Positions 27,597 to 35,883 of a stretch of DNA of 64,000 bases are shown in pieces. The position numbers and the translations under genes were made by a program. The notes beneath the pieces were generated by a model, which worked only from the letters and a program-made list of their open reading frames with translations, did no database searches and was not told the DNA's origin. Numbering within the stretch: the stretch's first letter is position 1; every line of letters starts with the position of its first letter. Source of the stretch: Bacillota bacterium (GTDB lineage: Bacteria; Bacillota; Syntrophomonadia; Syntrophomonadales; Syntrophomonadaceae); the NCBI GenBank assembly GCA_029550685.1, contig JAKPGY010000079.1:1-64000 (forward strand), read 5' to 3'.

Positions 27597-30272
27597 TTAT
27601 AAGTTCTGGGCTGGTTTGAACTGGCGGGAGCGGTTATAGATTTGTTCAATATCCTGATCGGTGACCTCTCGCCCATTCATGACCAGTCCTGCCAGGCTGA
27701 ACCCGTGTTTTTCCCCTAAGCTGCGCAAATAAGCCACAGTTTCCAGGGGCAATTTCGTGCCAATACTAAAATGCTGGTAGTTTCCTTCCAAAGCCAGCAG
27801 CACCGTTTCCGACAGGCAAGCCAGGCTGACTCCCTCCCGGTAGCCAAAATTGGGGCCAAAAGATATGTTGTCCGGATACTGTACCAGCCCGCCTTCCAGG
27901 ACCAGAACATCATTTCTCTGCTCATATACTTCCGGAGAAACGTCGGCTGGCCGGGCTACATCGCAAACCACACAACCAGGACGCAAATGCCGTGAGTATA
28001 TTAAATAATCAGGAGCGTTACTGGCTGCAACTATCAGGTCACACAGCGGCAGGGACTCATCCAGGCTGAGGCTGGTGGCAACCGGGATCTCCAGGTTTAA
28101 GTACTCGGCACATTTCTGTACCCAATCTGGAGAAAATTTGCCCTCATGATAATCTTTTAATAGTTGCTCAGACTGCAGGTCACGGCACTGAGACAATCTC
28201 TGCAGGACATTTTTCAGCCAGCCTGCCAGACCGCTTTCCACCCCTCTAGCCAATCTGTCCTTGGCATAGGAAAACAGATCATTATGCAGGGAGCGCAAAC
28301 GGTTGCGGCTGCTGGTAGGATGCTGGGCATTGCCCACCAGAATTATATTGGCCACCTGTTCGGACAGCAGCAGAGCACAAGCCCGGCCAATGGATCCGGT
28401 AGCACCTACCACCGCTCCTTGTGCCTGAGCAATATCTATATGCAGCTTCTCTGCTCCCCGGTACAGGGCTTCCATAGCCATAAGTACTGTGAAGCTGTTG
28501 CCGCTGGTTATGGCTACATTACGATCAGTCACTGAACGTCCTCCCCGGGTAACTACTGATGTTAAGGCACCCAAGCCTACTATACCGGCACCCAGATCAC
28601 GCCCCATATCTACTGCCTCACCTATCACTTGAACCACTTCTTCCCGGGGCAGCGACATTATCTGCCGGGCACCATATGGTACTCCGATCAGCCAGCCTTC
28701 AGCCGTGTCTCCACTGCGGGAACGAATGACCGGCATATGACAGACCATCCCTGCCTCTGCAGTCTGACACTGCCAATCCAAAAGCTGGTTCAGTTCGTTC
28801 CTGGTAAACCGCACAAAGGAAGGGTTGTTAGCAATAACATCCTCGGGGCCGGGATAATGGATTATAAAAGCAAATTTATGAGCAGGTTTTTCTCCTTCTT
28901 CCAATGAAGAGGCCTTGATTTTGCGGCTGGAAGACCGGTAATCAACTATATTTTCAGGGCGGGAACAGTCACCTATCAGGAAACGATACAGCAGAGCATA
29001 ATCCCGGCAGGATAAAATCCGGCAAACCACTTCCAGGGCCTCCATAACCCGATCAATTTCTTCTATCGTGATAGTAAGGGTAGGCTCCAGCCGTAATGTC
29101 ATAGGATTGTTTAAGAAAGGAGCCAGGCGAATGTGGTAAACGTTAAGGAGATATCCGGCAATCAAAGCCGTGAACCCGCTTCGATCACAGAGATAGGCCA
29201 TATCAAAAGATCCGCAGTCATCCAAGTCATAGAACTCTATACCCACCATCAAGCCCTGGCCGCGGACCTCTTTAATTATGTCGGGATATGACTCACCCAA
29301 GCGCAGACACCGTTCTAACAGGTATTCACCCTTGGCCGCTACCTCCCGGATAAGCTTCTGGTCATCTTTCAGCAGTTCATCCAGCACCGCGCTTCCAACC
29401 ACACAGGAAAGATTGTTGTTGGCGAAGGTGGAACTGTGCAAAGAACCAAAATCATCATTATAAACCCGGGGCGAACTTATGCATACCCCCAGGGGAATCA
29501 GTCCTCCCCCCAGAGCTTTGGCCAGCAGAAGCACATCAGGTTCAATACCTTCATGCTCACAGGCAAACATTTTACCGGTGCGGCCTAAGCCGGTCTGTAT
29601 CTCATCCAAAATAAAAACCACTCCATGCTGCCGGCAGAGACTTTGCACCTCTCGCAAATACCCCGGTCGGGCAGGTACTATTCCTCCCTCTCCCTGCACC
29701 GGTTCAACTATGAAGGCGGCTATATCGGAATTTTTTCCCAAAACCTCTGCCAGAGCCTTCGCATCATTAAAAGGAATACGCATAAAACCAGGTACGGGGG
29801 CTCCAAAGGGAGTTTGATATACTTCTCTTCCGGTAGCAGACAATGCTCCCAAGGTCTTGCCATGAAAGCTGCGCTCGGTAGAAACAATCGTCATCCGTCC
29901 GGTAGCAGAACGTGCCAGCTTTATAGCTGCTTCTACCGCTTCCGTGCCACTTTGGCAAAAGGTACAATAGCATAAATCTCCCGGAGTAATTTGGGCCAGC
30001 TTATTAGCCAGACGCAGTGCCTCACCCGGCAAGGAAGGCTGCACCAAACTGGGGATTTGCTGGGTTCTTACTCTATCCAGAGCCTGCCATATAACCTCAG
30101 GATTATAACCAAAAGGTACTGCTCCATACTGAGCAATAAAATCCAAATAACGCTTGCCCTCTCTATCAATTAAATAACTGCCCTGACCCGATACATAGTC
30201 TTTGTCCAGGTAAAAAGTCTGTAAAAGTTTGGCCAGAGTTGGGTTTAACAGGTCTTTACGCAGTGTAGTCAT
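27597..30272 (-). CDS. Fusion: class III aminotransferase + acyl-ACP reductase-like domain
   Basis: An 891-residue two-domain protein. Residues 1-430 are a class III PLP aminotransferase: DEIQTGLGR at 223-231 and the PLP lysine K252 in LLLAKALGGG. After a linker, residues about 490-880 resemble cyanobacterial long-chain acyl-[ACP] reductase: GLGALTSVVTRGG, ITSGNSFTVLMAMEA, the Rossmann motif GAVVGATGSIGRACA, LEGGLVQ, and ACLSETVLLALEG, where C819 aligns with the acyl-binding cysteine. The likely chemistry is reduction of a thioester to an aldehyde that the first domain aminates, giving an amine (compare PigE of prodigiosin synthesis, with the opposite domain order); this is inference. ATG at 30272 follows AAGGAGG; the longer frame adds 8 residues. 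Confidence 0.82.
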   Translation of the reverse strand: MTTLRKDLLNPTLAKLLQTFYLDKDYVSGQGSYLIDREGKRYLDFIAQYGAVPFGYNPEVIWQALDRVRTQQIPSLVQPSLPGEALRLANKLAQITPGDLCYCTFCQSGTEAVEAAIKLARSATGRMTIVSTERSFHGKTLGALSATGREVYQTPFGAPVPGFMRIPFNDAKALAEVLGKNSDIAAFIVEPVQGEGGIVPARPGYLREVQSLCRQHGVVFILDEIQTGLGRTGKMFACEHEGIEPDVLLLAKALGGGLIPLGVCISSPRVYNDDFGSLHSSTFANNNLSCVVGSAVLDELLKDDQKLIREVAAKGEYLLERCLRLGESYPDIIKEVRGQGLMVGIEFYDLDDCGSFDMAYLCDRSGFTALIAGYLLNVYHIRLAPFLNNPMTLRLEPTLTITIEEIDRVMEALEVVCRILSCRDYALLYRFLIGDCSRPENIVDYRSSSRKIKASSLEEGEKPAHKFAFIIHYPGPEDVIANNPSFVRFTRNELNQLLDWQCQTAEAGMVCHMPVIRSRSGDTAEGWLIGVPYGARQIMSLPREEVVQVIGEAVDMGRDLGAGIVGLGALTSVVTRGGRSVTDRNVAITSGNSFTVLMAMEALYRGAEKLHIDIAQAQGAVVGATGSIGRACALLLSEQVANIILVGNAQHPTSSRNRLRSLHNDLFSYAKDRLARGVESGLAGWLKNVLQRLSQCRDLQSEQLLKDYHEGKFSPDWVQKCAEYLNLEIPVATSLSLDESLPLCDLIVAASNAPDYLIYSRHLRPGCVVCDVARPADVSPEVYEQRNDVLVLEGGLVQYPDNISFGPNFGYREGVSLACLSETVLLALEGNYQHFSIGTKLPLETVAYLRSLGEKHGFSLAGLVMNGREVTDQDIEQIYNRSRQFKPAQNL

Positions 30273-30289
30273 ATATATCCTCCTTGTTG

Positions 30290-30305
30290 TGCACATATTT
30301 GTGCA
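30290..30305. promoter_or_regulatory. Operator-like palindrome TGCACA-TATT-TGTGCA
   Basis: Perfect 6-base arms around a 4-base AT spacer. It sits between the predicted transcription start (about 30317) and the ribosome site of the aminotransferase/reductase fusion gene, a position where a bound repressor would block transcription. Confidence 0.5.
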
Positions 30306-30323
30306 TCATCCCGAACTATAACC

Positions 30324-30351
30324 ATTGTATAGATAATTGCCTGCTTGTCAA
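30324..30351 (-). promoter_or_regulatory. Sigma-A promoter of the aminotransferase/reductase fusion gene
   Basis: On the minus strand a perfect TTGACA is followed after 16 bases by TACAAT (5 of 6). The gene starts about 45 bases after the expected transcript start, with the TGCACA palindrome in between. Confidence 0.75.
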
Positions 30352-30486
30352 TGTGGCATACCCATTTTGGCTTGTAAGATTCTCATCCCCTAAGTAATCA
30401 ACTTGCATATCGTACATATTTAACGTGGATTAGGGGAAAATTAGTTTAATACTGATTGGGCTTGATGAAAAGGAGGTGCACCAAGA

Positions 30487-30630
30487 TTGGCTGATAATGA
30501 ATTAAAGACAGAAGATGGTTATGATATTGGTACCTTTCACTTCTTAAAGACTGGATGGTGGATATTCCACATAGTAGTGATCGCTGCCGTTTTCTATCTG
30601 GGATATTTATTTGGTGGTAATGTTTTTTAA
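30487..30630 (+). CDS. Small single-pass membrane protein, 47 residues
   Basis: Too short for usual gene calling, but well supported: AAGGAGGTG (30470-30478) lies 8 bases before a TTG start, and a strong hairpin follows the TAA. The product has a charged N-terminus (LADNELKTEDGYDIGTFHFL), then KTGWWIFHIVVIAAVFYLGY as a membrane span, and ends LFGGNVF. No known family. It is convergent with flxA, the last gene of the hdr-flx operon. Function unknown; similar small peptides often assist membrane complexes, but nothing here proves that. Confidence 0.68.
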   Translation: MADNELKTEDGYDIGTFHFLKTGWWIFHIVVIAAVFYLGYLFGGNVF

Positions 30631-30639
30631 ATTTATAAA

Positions 30640-30660
30640 GGGGCTCTTGAAGTGAGCCCC
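30640..30660. terminator. Shared terminator hairpin between the small membrane gene and flxA
   Basis: GGGGCTC / GAGCCCC with a seven-base TTGAAGT loop. It lies 9 bases after the small gene's stop and 11 bases after the flxA stop on the other strand, so it may serve both. U-tracts are poor: ATAAA-rich on the minus-strand side, TGGTGG on the plus side. Confidence 0.6.
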
Positions 30661-30671
30661 TGGTGGTCTTA

Positions 30672-31508
30672 CTACCATTCCGGAGGTAGTTTTTTAAGTT
30701 GAGCCAGGTTAAATACCGGACCGTCCAAACATATATACTCACTGCCGATGTTGCAGCGTCCGCATTTGCCGATACCGCATTTCATGCGCATTTCCAGAGT
30801 GGTGATCACCTGTTCATCACTGTAGCCCATCTTTTCTAAAGACTGTAAACAAAACTTTATCATAATTGGCGGCCCGCAGATCACGGCTATGGTACCCTCG
30901 GGATTGGGATTGAGTTCTTCCAGATAGGCTGGCACAAATCCCACATGACCGTCCCATCCTTCTTCAGGATTATCGATAGTAACGTAAACCTGGGTGTCTT
31001 TCTGCTGAGGCCACTTCTCGAACAATTCATCCTTGAAACATAAATCCGCAGCACTGCGGCTCCCGTATAGGATAGTTATTTTGCCAAAGTCGTCCCGGTG
31101 TTTAAAGCAATATTTGATAAAAGAACGTAAGGGTGCCAGTCCAATACCGCCGGCAATAAACAGCATATCCTTGCCCTTACACTCTTCTACCGGAAAGCCA
31201 TTGCCATAAGGGCCGCGCACTCCTAGTTTCTGGCCTACTTCAATCCTGTGCAGTTCATCAGTCATTAACCCGGTACGTTTGATGGCGAATTCCAGGTGAT
31301 CATTCTCTTCCTGCCAGGAAACTGAAAACATGCCTTCCCCGACTGGAATCAGAGAAACCATGGCTAACTGGCCTGGCATAACATTGAAAGGTACGCCGCC
31401 TTTCTCACTGCGAACATAAAAATTCTTTACGTCAGGGGTCTCATCAATGATTTTTACTACTTCGACGATTCCCGGTACCAGTGGGTTTTCACAGCTGCAA
31501 TTATGCAC
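30672..31508 (-). CDS. flxA: FlxA-type NAD(P)H-oxidising flavoprotein
   Basis: Ferredoxin-NADP reductase-like electron-input subunit of the Hdr-Flx complex, related to AsrB and hydrogenase gamma subunits. FAD site RGPYGNGFP (around residue 96), NAD site MLFIAGGIGLAPLRSF (around residue 114), and a C-terminal [2Fe-2S] cluster site CGIGKCGRCNIGSEYIC (residues about 246-262). 278 residues, full length. Overlaps flxB by 8 bases. In Desulfovibrio the complex couples NADH oxidation to ferredoxin and DsrC disulfide reduction; the disulfide partner in this organism is not known. Confidence 0.9.
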   Translation of the reverse strand: MHNCSCENPLVPGIVEVVKIIDETPDVKNFYVRSEKGGVPFNVMPGQLAMVSLIPVGEGMFSVSWQEENDHLEFAIKRTGLMTDELHRIEVGQKLGVRGPYGNGFPVEECKGKDMLFIAGGIGLAPLRSFIKYCFKHRDDFGKITILYGSRSAADLCFKDELFEKWPQQKDTQVYVTIDNPEEGWDGHVGFVPAYLEELNPNPEGTIAVICGPPIMIKFCLQSLEKMGYSDEQVITTLEMRMKCGIGKCGRCNIGSEYICLDGPVFNLAQLKKLPPEW

Positions 31509-32517
31509 CGGTTTCCGCCTCCTTTACCGTATCAATAATCTTGATAATACTTACCCCACCCGGGCAAACCACAATACAGCGGCCGCAACCCGTGCAAAGT
31601 GGTCTGCCATATCGCTCCGTAAAAAATTGGAGCTTGTGCAGGAAACGGTTGCGGAATCTCTCCTTAGCTGCTTCTCGGGGATTATGGCCTCCGGCCATTT
31701 GGGTGTATTCACGGTACATGCAGGAATCCCAGCAACGGAAGCGATAGCCTTCATCGCCCCAGGCTTTAACCTGAATGTCAAAACAATAGCAGGTAGGGCA
31801 TAGATAAGTGCATATCCCGCAAGTCTGACAGGGCTCGGAAAACTTTTCCCACATGGGATCTTCAAACATGTCTTTAAGCTTTTCTGCAACACCTTCGTAA
31901 TTGACCTTACGCAGGAACGGCTTTAAGGGGAACAGTTCCACCTCTTGCTCTTCTAATAAGTCTTCAATCTGTTTGGTTACCGCTTCGCCTTTTTCAGTTT
32001 TAACATCCCAAACATAACCGCCGTTTACTTCGCGCATGATAATATCCGCTGCTTCAGAATCAGTCGGGTTTACTCCCATGGATTCGCAAAAGCAGTTGGT
32101 CCCTGGATTATAGCAGGCATTGGCTATGATAGTAGTCTTATCCCGCCGCGCTTTATAGAACTGGTCTACATAGCCCTTGGTCAGAAATACATCGTCTAAA
32201 TGTTCAATTCCCCTTACATCACAGGAACGAATGCCCATGATGATTTTGGGAGTCATCTCTTCAGCTTCCACATCAATCTTTATTTCCTGACCTTCCTGGC
32301 TGAAACTGTACATCTTTTCAGTCTGCGGCAAAATTACATGTTTGGGGGACTGGTAAACATTCAAAATATCGAACATAAGGTCGTCATAACCTTCATCATA
32401 GGTATTCCAGGAAAAGAAACCCGTCTGCTGTCCCCGCAACATGGGTACATACACATCGGCTTGCTGAGCCAGCCGGTCCAGAACCTGTTCTATTTTGCTC
32501 ATTTTAAGCACCTTCAT
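31501..32517 (-). CDS. flxB: FlxB-type iron-sulfur protein
   Basis: 338-residue protein related to sulfite reductase subunit A and hydrogenase-linked ferredoxin subunits; passes electrons between the flavin subunit and Hdr. Two [4Fe-4S] sites: CQTCGICTYLCPTCYC (around residue 232) and CTGCGRCIVVCPGG (around residue 313). The first 220 residues are the AsrA-like domain with SCDVRGIEHLDDVFL. Starts 11 bases after flxC; ATG. Assignment to FlxB rather than FlxC is by gene order and is not certain. Confidence 0.87.
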   Translation of the reverse strand: MKVLKMSKIEQVLDRLAQQADVYVPMLRGQQTGFFSWNTYDEGYDDLMFDILNVYQSPKHVILPQTEKMYSFSQEGQEIKIDVEAEEMTPKIIMGIRSCDVRGIEHLDDVFLTKGYVDQFYKARRDKTTIIANACYNPGTNCFCESMGVNPTDSEAADIIMREVNGGYVWDVKTEKGEAVTKQIEDLLEEQEVELFPLKPFLRKVNYEGVAEKLKDMFEDPMWEKFSEPCQTCGICTYLCPTCYCFDIQVKAWGDEGYRFRCWDSCMYREYTQMAGGHNPREAAKERFRNRFLHKLQFFTERYGRPLCTGCGRCIVVCPGGVSIIKIIDTVKEAETGA

Positions 32518-32528
32518 AATCTCACCCC

Positions 32529-33434
32529 TTACAGGAAATCATCCGGATCATTTTCCTTATAAACGCTTAATGGTGGTTTATTCCCCTCAACATATTCCAT
32601 GCCCGCTTCATAAGGACCAAAGAACTCGTTTACATCTTTGATCAGCTTACGATTGATCAGCATTAACGGAATATTAACCGGACATACCCGTTCACATTCG
32701 CCACATTCAACACATCTTCCTGCCATATGGGAAGCACGTACCAGATGATACATAAAGTTATCGCTGATACTGGTCTCTCGTCCTACCCACTGGGGGCGGG
32801 TTTCATCAAAAATACAGGTCCGGCAGTTGCAGGCTACGCAGGCCTGACGGCAGGCGTAACAGCGAATACACCTGGACAACATATCTTCGAAGAACCTATA
32901 ACGCTCATCGGCTGACATCTGTTCTATTTCTGCAATACGGGCAAAGCGGTCAGTCTCTCCCCGAATGGGCTGTTCTTCTCCCACCATTTCATCATATATA
33001 ACTGGATTAGGCTGGCGACAATCCAAGCATTTCGCTGCCAGACCATCCTCCGGAGTCTGTATCCTTTCAAAACCGGAGTGCTGTTTCATGGCCCGGAGCG
33101 GATCCTTAACTCCGTCGCAGGCAACTCCAATGATATATAAACGATCCCTCTTAATTTGGTTGTCTTCCAGGAGTCTCACTATCCCCCGGGAATCGCAGCC
33201 TTTGACCACAATAGCAATTTTCTCTTTACCATCCCGGTACCGCAGCAGACTGTTGGACAGGTTATGGATAGAGTATTCGTCACAAACTATGCGACCGACC
33301 TCGTCAACGGTCCGGGCAATAAAGGGGATGGTCTGGTATTCATGATCGCCTTTTTCCCAGGCTATAACCATATCTACTTGGCCATTTTCCAACAGCCTGG
33401 CGGCAATTTCACGAATCTCTTGCGTGTAGTTCAT
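32529..33434 (-). CDS. flxC: FlxC-type iron-sulfur protein
   Basis: 301-residue protein with an FrhB-like N-terminal part (KGCDSRGIVRLLEDNQI around residue 90) and two C-terminal [4Fe-4S] clusters: CIRCYACRQACVACNC (around residue 188) and CVECGECERVCPVN (around residue 235). Electron-transfer subunit of the complex. Its ATG shares one base with the mvhD stop (TAATG), so the two are translationally coupled. No substrate site of its own can be seen. Confidence 0.87.
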   Translation of the reverse strand: MNYTQEIREIAARLLENGQVDMVIAWEKGDHEYQTIPFIARTVDEVGRIVCDEYSIHNLSNSLLRYRDGKEKIAIVVKGCDSRGIVRLLEDNQIKRDRLYIIGVACDGVKDPLRAMKQHSGFERIQTPEDGLAAKCLDCRQPNPVIYDEMVGEEQPIRGETDRFARIAEIEQMSADERYRFFEDMLSRCIRCYACRQACVACNCRTCIFDETRPQWVGRETSISDNFMYHLVRASHMAGRCVECGECERVCPVNIPLMLINRKLIKDVNEFFGPYEAGMEYVEGNKPPLSVYKENDPDDFL

Positions 33435-33868
33435 TATTTTGCCCCCTTCAGCTTATGGTTAGGACCAAGATTATTCACATCAGCCACCAACTTTTCCATG
33501 GTCTCCTGGAACTTGATTCCTTCCGAACCAGAAATCCAGGCAGTCTGATATCTCTCCGGCTCAATGCCGACATACTCCAGCAAACTCTTCATAACCGTAT
33601 GACGGCGCCGTTGATAGTAATTGCCACTACCATAGTGGCACTCGCCCGGGTGTCATCCCGATAGCAGAACGCCGTCTGCCCCCCGGTTAAAGGCTCTTAA
33701 AACCAACAGGGGGTCCATCCGCCCGGAACAAGGAGTACGAATAATGCGAACATCGGCTGGATAGTGCAAATGGTTCGATCCCGCCAGGTCCGCAGCGGCG
33801 TACGTGCACCAGTTGCAGGCAAATACTAGGACTTTAGGCTTCCAGGCCTTTTCCTGTTCTATAGACAC
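33434..33868 (-). CDS. flxD: FlxD/MvhD [2Fe-2S] electron-transfer subunit, selenoprotein
   Basis: MvhD-type protein that links the electron donor to HdrA. The frame has one in-frame UGA (33653-33655, codon 72) in LLSG-U-HPGECHYGSGN; related proteins have cysteine there (SGCHPGECHY), so UGA is read as selenocysteine. Without it the product would stop at 71 residues; with it the protein is 144 residues, normal for the family, and ends exactly at the flxC start. N-terminal cysteines: LVFACNWCTYAAADLAG. A perfect 8-bp hairpin sits 16-34 bases after the UGA start, where a bacterial SECIS belongs. Overlaps hdrA by 10 bases. Confidence 0.92.
33622..33640 (-). promoter_or_regulatory. SECIS-like hairpin in flxD
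   Basis: TGCCACTA / TAGTGGCA, perfect 8-bp stem with a TGG loop. The apical loop starts 24 bases into the UGA-proximal sequence (UGA counted as 1-3), within the range used by bacterial SelB. Confidence 0.65.
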
Positions 33869-35844
33869 AGTGCATCCACCTCCGCTACCAGTTGTTCATT
33901 AGTAAATCCCTTCAGGTTCAAAGCGGTCGTGCGGCAGGCCGGTAAACAGGCTCCGCAACCCTGGCACAGGCTGCTGTTCACTGCAGCTACCTGGCGGGTA
34001 AAGGGTCCATGATGACCGCGGTCTTTGATTTCCACCAGTGATAGTGCTTTGTAAGGACAAATCGGCACACACAGACCGCATCCGGAACATTTACTGGTAT
34101 CTACCTCAGTAATCATAGGTTCGGTAGCCAGCCTATCTTTGGAGAACAGACCACAAACCTTAACTGCAGCAGCACTGGCTTGCGCTACTGTATCCGGAAT
34201 GTCCTTGGGTCCCTGACAGGCTCCGGCTACATAAACTCCAGCGGTGAAAGTCTCTACCGGCTGCAGTTTGGGATGGGCTTCCTGGAAGAAGCCATCTTTA
34301 TCGGTGGAGAAGCCGATGGTTTTAGCCAGTTCCTGGGCGCCTTCAGAAGGTACCATAGCGGTTGCCAAAACCACCATATCCACTTCTACTTCCATAGGCA
34401 TTCCTAAAAGGGTGTCTTCCGTTTTAAGAACTAATTTATCGCCCCGGGGATAAATCTTGCTTACTCGTCCCCGGATATATTTGGCCCCAGCGTTCAGAGA
34501 ACGCTGGTAGAATTCCTCGTAGTTCTTACCCGCAGTACGCACATCCATATAGAATACATAGGCTTCGCTGTCGGGAAGTTTGTCTTTTACCTGGTAAGCA
34601 TGTTTGGCCGTATACATACAGCAGGCCCGTGAACAATAGCTCTTGCCCTTGGTATCATCCCGGGAACCAACGCACTTAATGAAAGCCACGCTGTCCGGTA
34701 CTTTGCCATCCGAAGGCCGCTGGATCTTGCCGCCGGTTGGTCCTCCTGAACTGACCAAACGCTCAAAGTGAAGACTGGTAATTACGTCCGGGTATTTGCC
34801 GTAGCCGTATTCACCGTAGGCTTCTTCCCAGGGGAAGAGATCATAGCCGGTAGCCATAACAATGGCACCAACTTCTACGTCCACATACTGATCCTTGTCA
34901 TCATAGCGGATCGCCTTAGTGGGGCATACTTTTTCACAGACTCCGCACTTGCCTTTGGTCAGCTTAGTGCAGGTTTCTGCTTCGATATACGGCTTGCCGG
35001 GAACTGCCTGTGGGAAGACTTTGTGTATCGAAGTCCTGTATCCCATTCCCAGATCAAACTCATTTTTTATCTTTTTACTGGGGCATTTTTCCCAACAGGT
35101 ACCACAGCCGGTACACAAATCCCAGTCAACATACTTGGCCTTTTTCTTTATGGTAACGTTGAAGTTGCCGATATAGCCTGTTACTTTTACTACTTCTGCA
35201 TAGGTTACCAGTTCAATGTTAGGGTGCTGTGCCACAGCAACCATCTTGGGGGTGCCTATTCAAGCAGCACAGTCCATGGTGGGGAAGGTTTTGTCCAGCT
35301 GGGTCATCTTGCCGCCGATGCTGGCCTGCTTCTCCACCAGTATTACCTTATGCCCGGATTCAGCAATGTCCAGCGCAGCCTGCATACCGGCTATACCACC
35401 GCCAATTACCATAGCCTTCTTGGTAATAGGAATAGTGGAGACCTGCAGGGGTACATTCTTCAAGACCTTGCTAACAGCCATGCGCACCAGATCCATGGCC
35501 TTTTTCGTCGCTTCCTCCCGGTCGGTATGAACCCAGGAGTTCTGCTCACGAATATTGACCATCTCGAACATATATCCGTTTATGCCGCCAGCTTCCACTG
35601 CCTGCCGGAAAGTCTTTTCGTGCATACGCGGTGAACAGGAAGCAATAACTACCTGTTCCAGCCCTTGATCCTGGATGGCGTTTCTCACCAGCTCCTGTCC
35701 CGGGTCGGAACACATGTATTTGTAGGTGGTAGCAAAAACCACCCCGGGGAGCTGTCTGGCATATTCGGCTACTTTTTCGGTGTCAACTGCGGATGCTATA
35801 TTGGTACCGCAATCACACACAAAAACGCCTACCCGTTTTTTCAT
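33859..35844 (-). CDS. hdrA: HdrA, flavin/iron-sulfur bifurcating subunit, selenoprotein
   Basis: Central subunit of the heterodisulfide reductase-type complex, carrying FAD and several [4Fe-4S] clusters; bifurcates electrons between ferredoxin and the HdrB/C side. In-frame UGA at 35260-35262 (codon 195) sits in FPTMDCAA-U-IGTPKM, where most HdrA proteins have cysteine, so selenocysteine is inserted. Full length is 661 residues. FAD motif GGGIAGMQAALDIAESG near residue 150; ferredoxin-like sites CTGCGTCWEKCP, CGVCEKVCPTKA, CSGCGLCVPICP and CQGCGACLPACR. Follows hdrB after 39 bases. A 6-bp SECIS-like hairpin lies just after the UGA. Confidence 0.95.
35223..35242 (-). promoter_or_regulatory. 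SECIS-like hairpin in hdrA
   Basis: TGCTGT / ACAGCA with a GGC loop, flanked by GG / CC, 21-40 bases from the first base of the UGA. Loop position and exposed G residues agree with the other three hairpins of this window. Confidence 0.5.
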
Positions 35845-35883
35845 CTCCGTCTCCCTCCTTGCGGAACTTCCACGCAGTGTGAA

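Noticed and set aside
35260-35262. hdrA as a frameshifted or interrupted pseudogene
   Set aside because: The frame continues without shift, conservation resumes in the next codon, and the stop is UGA in a known cysteine position with a hairpin behind it.
34768-35634. 288-codon plus-strand frame opposite hdrA
   Set aside because: Shadow of the hdrA reading frame; no ribosome site or family resemblance, and the minus strand carries clear ferredoxin motifs.
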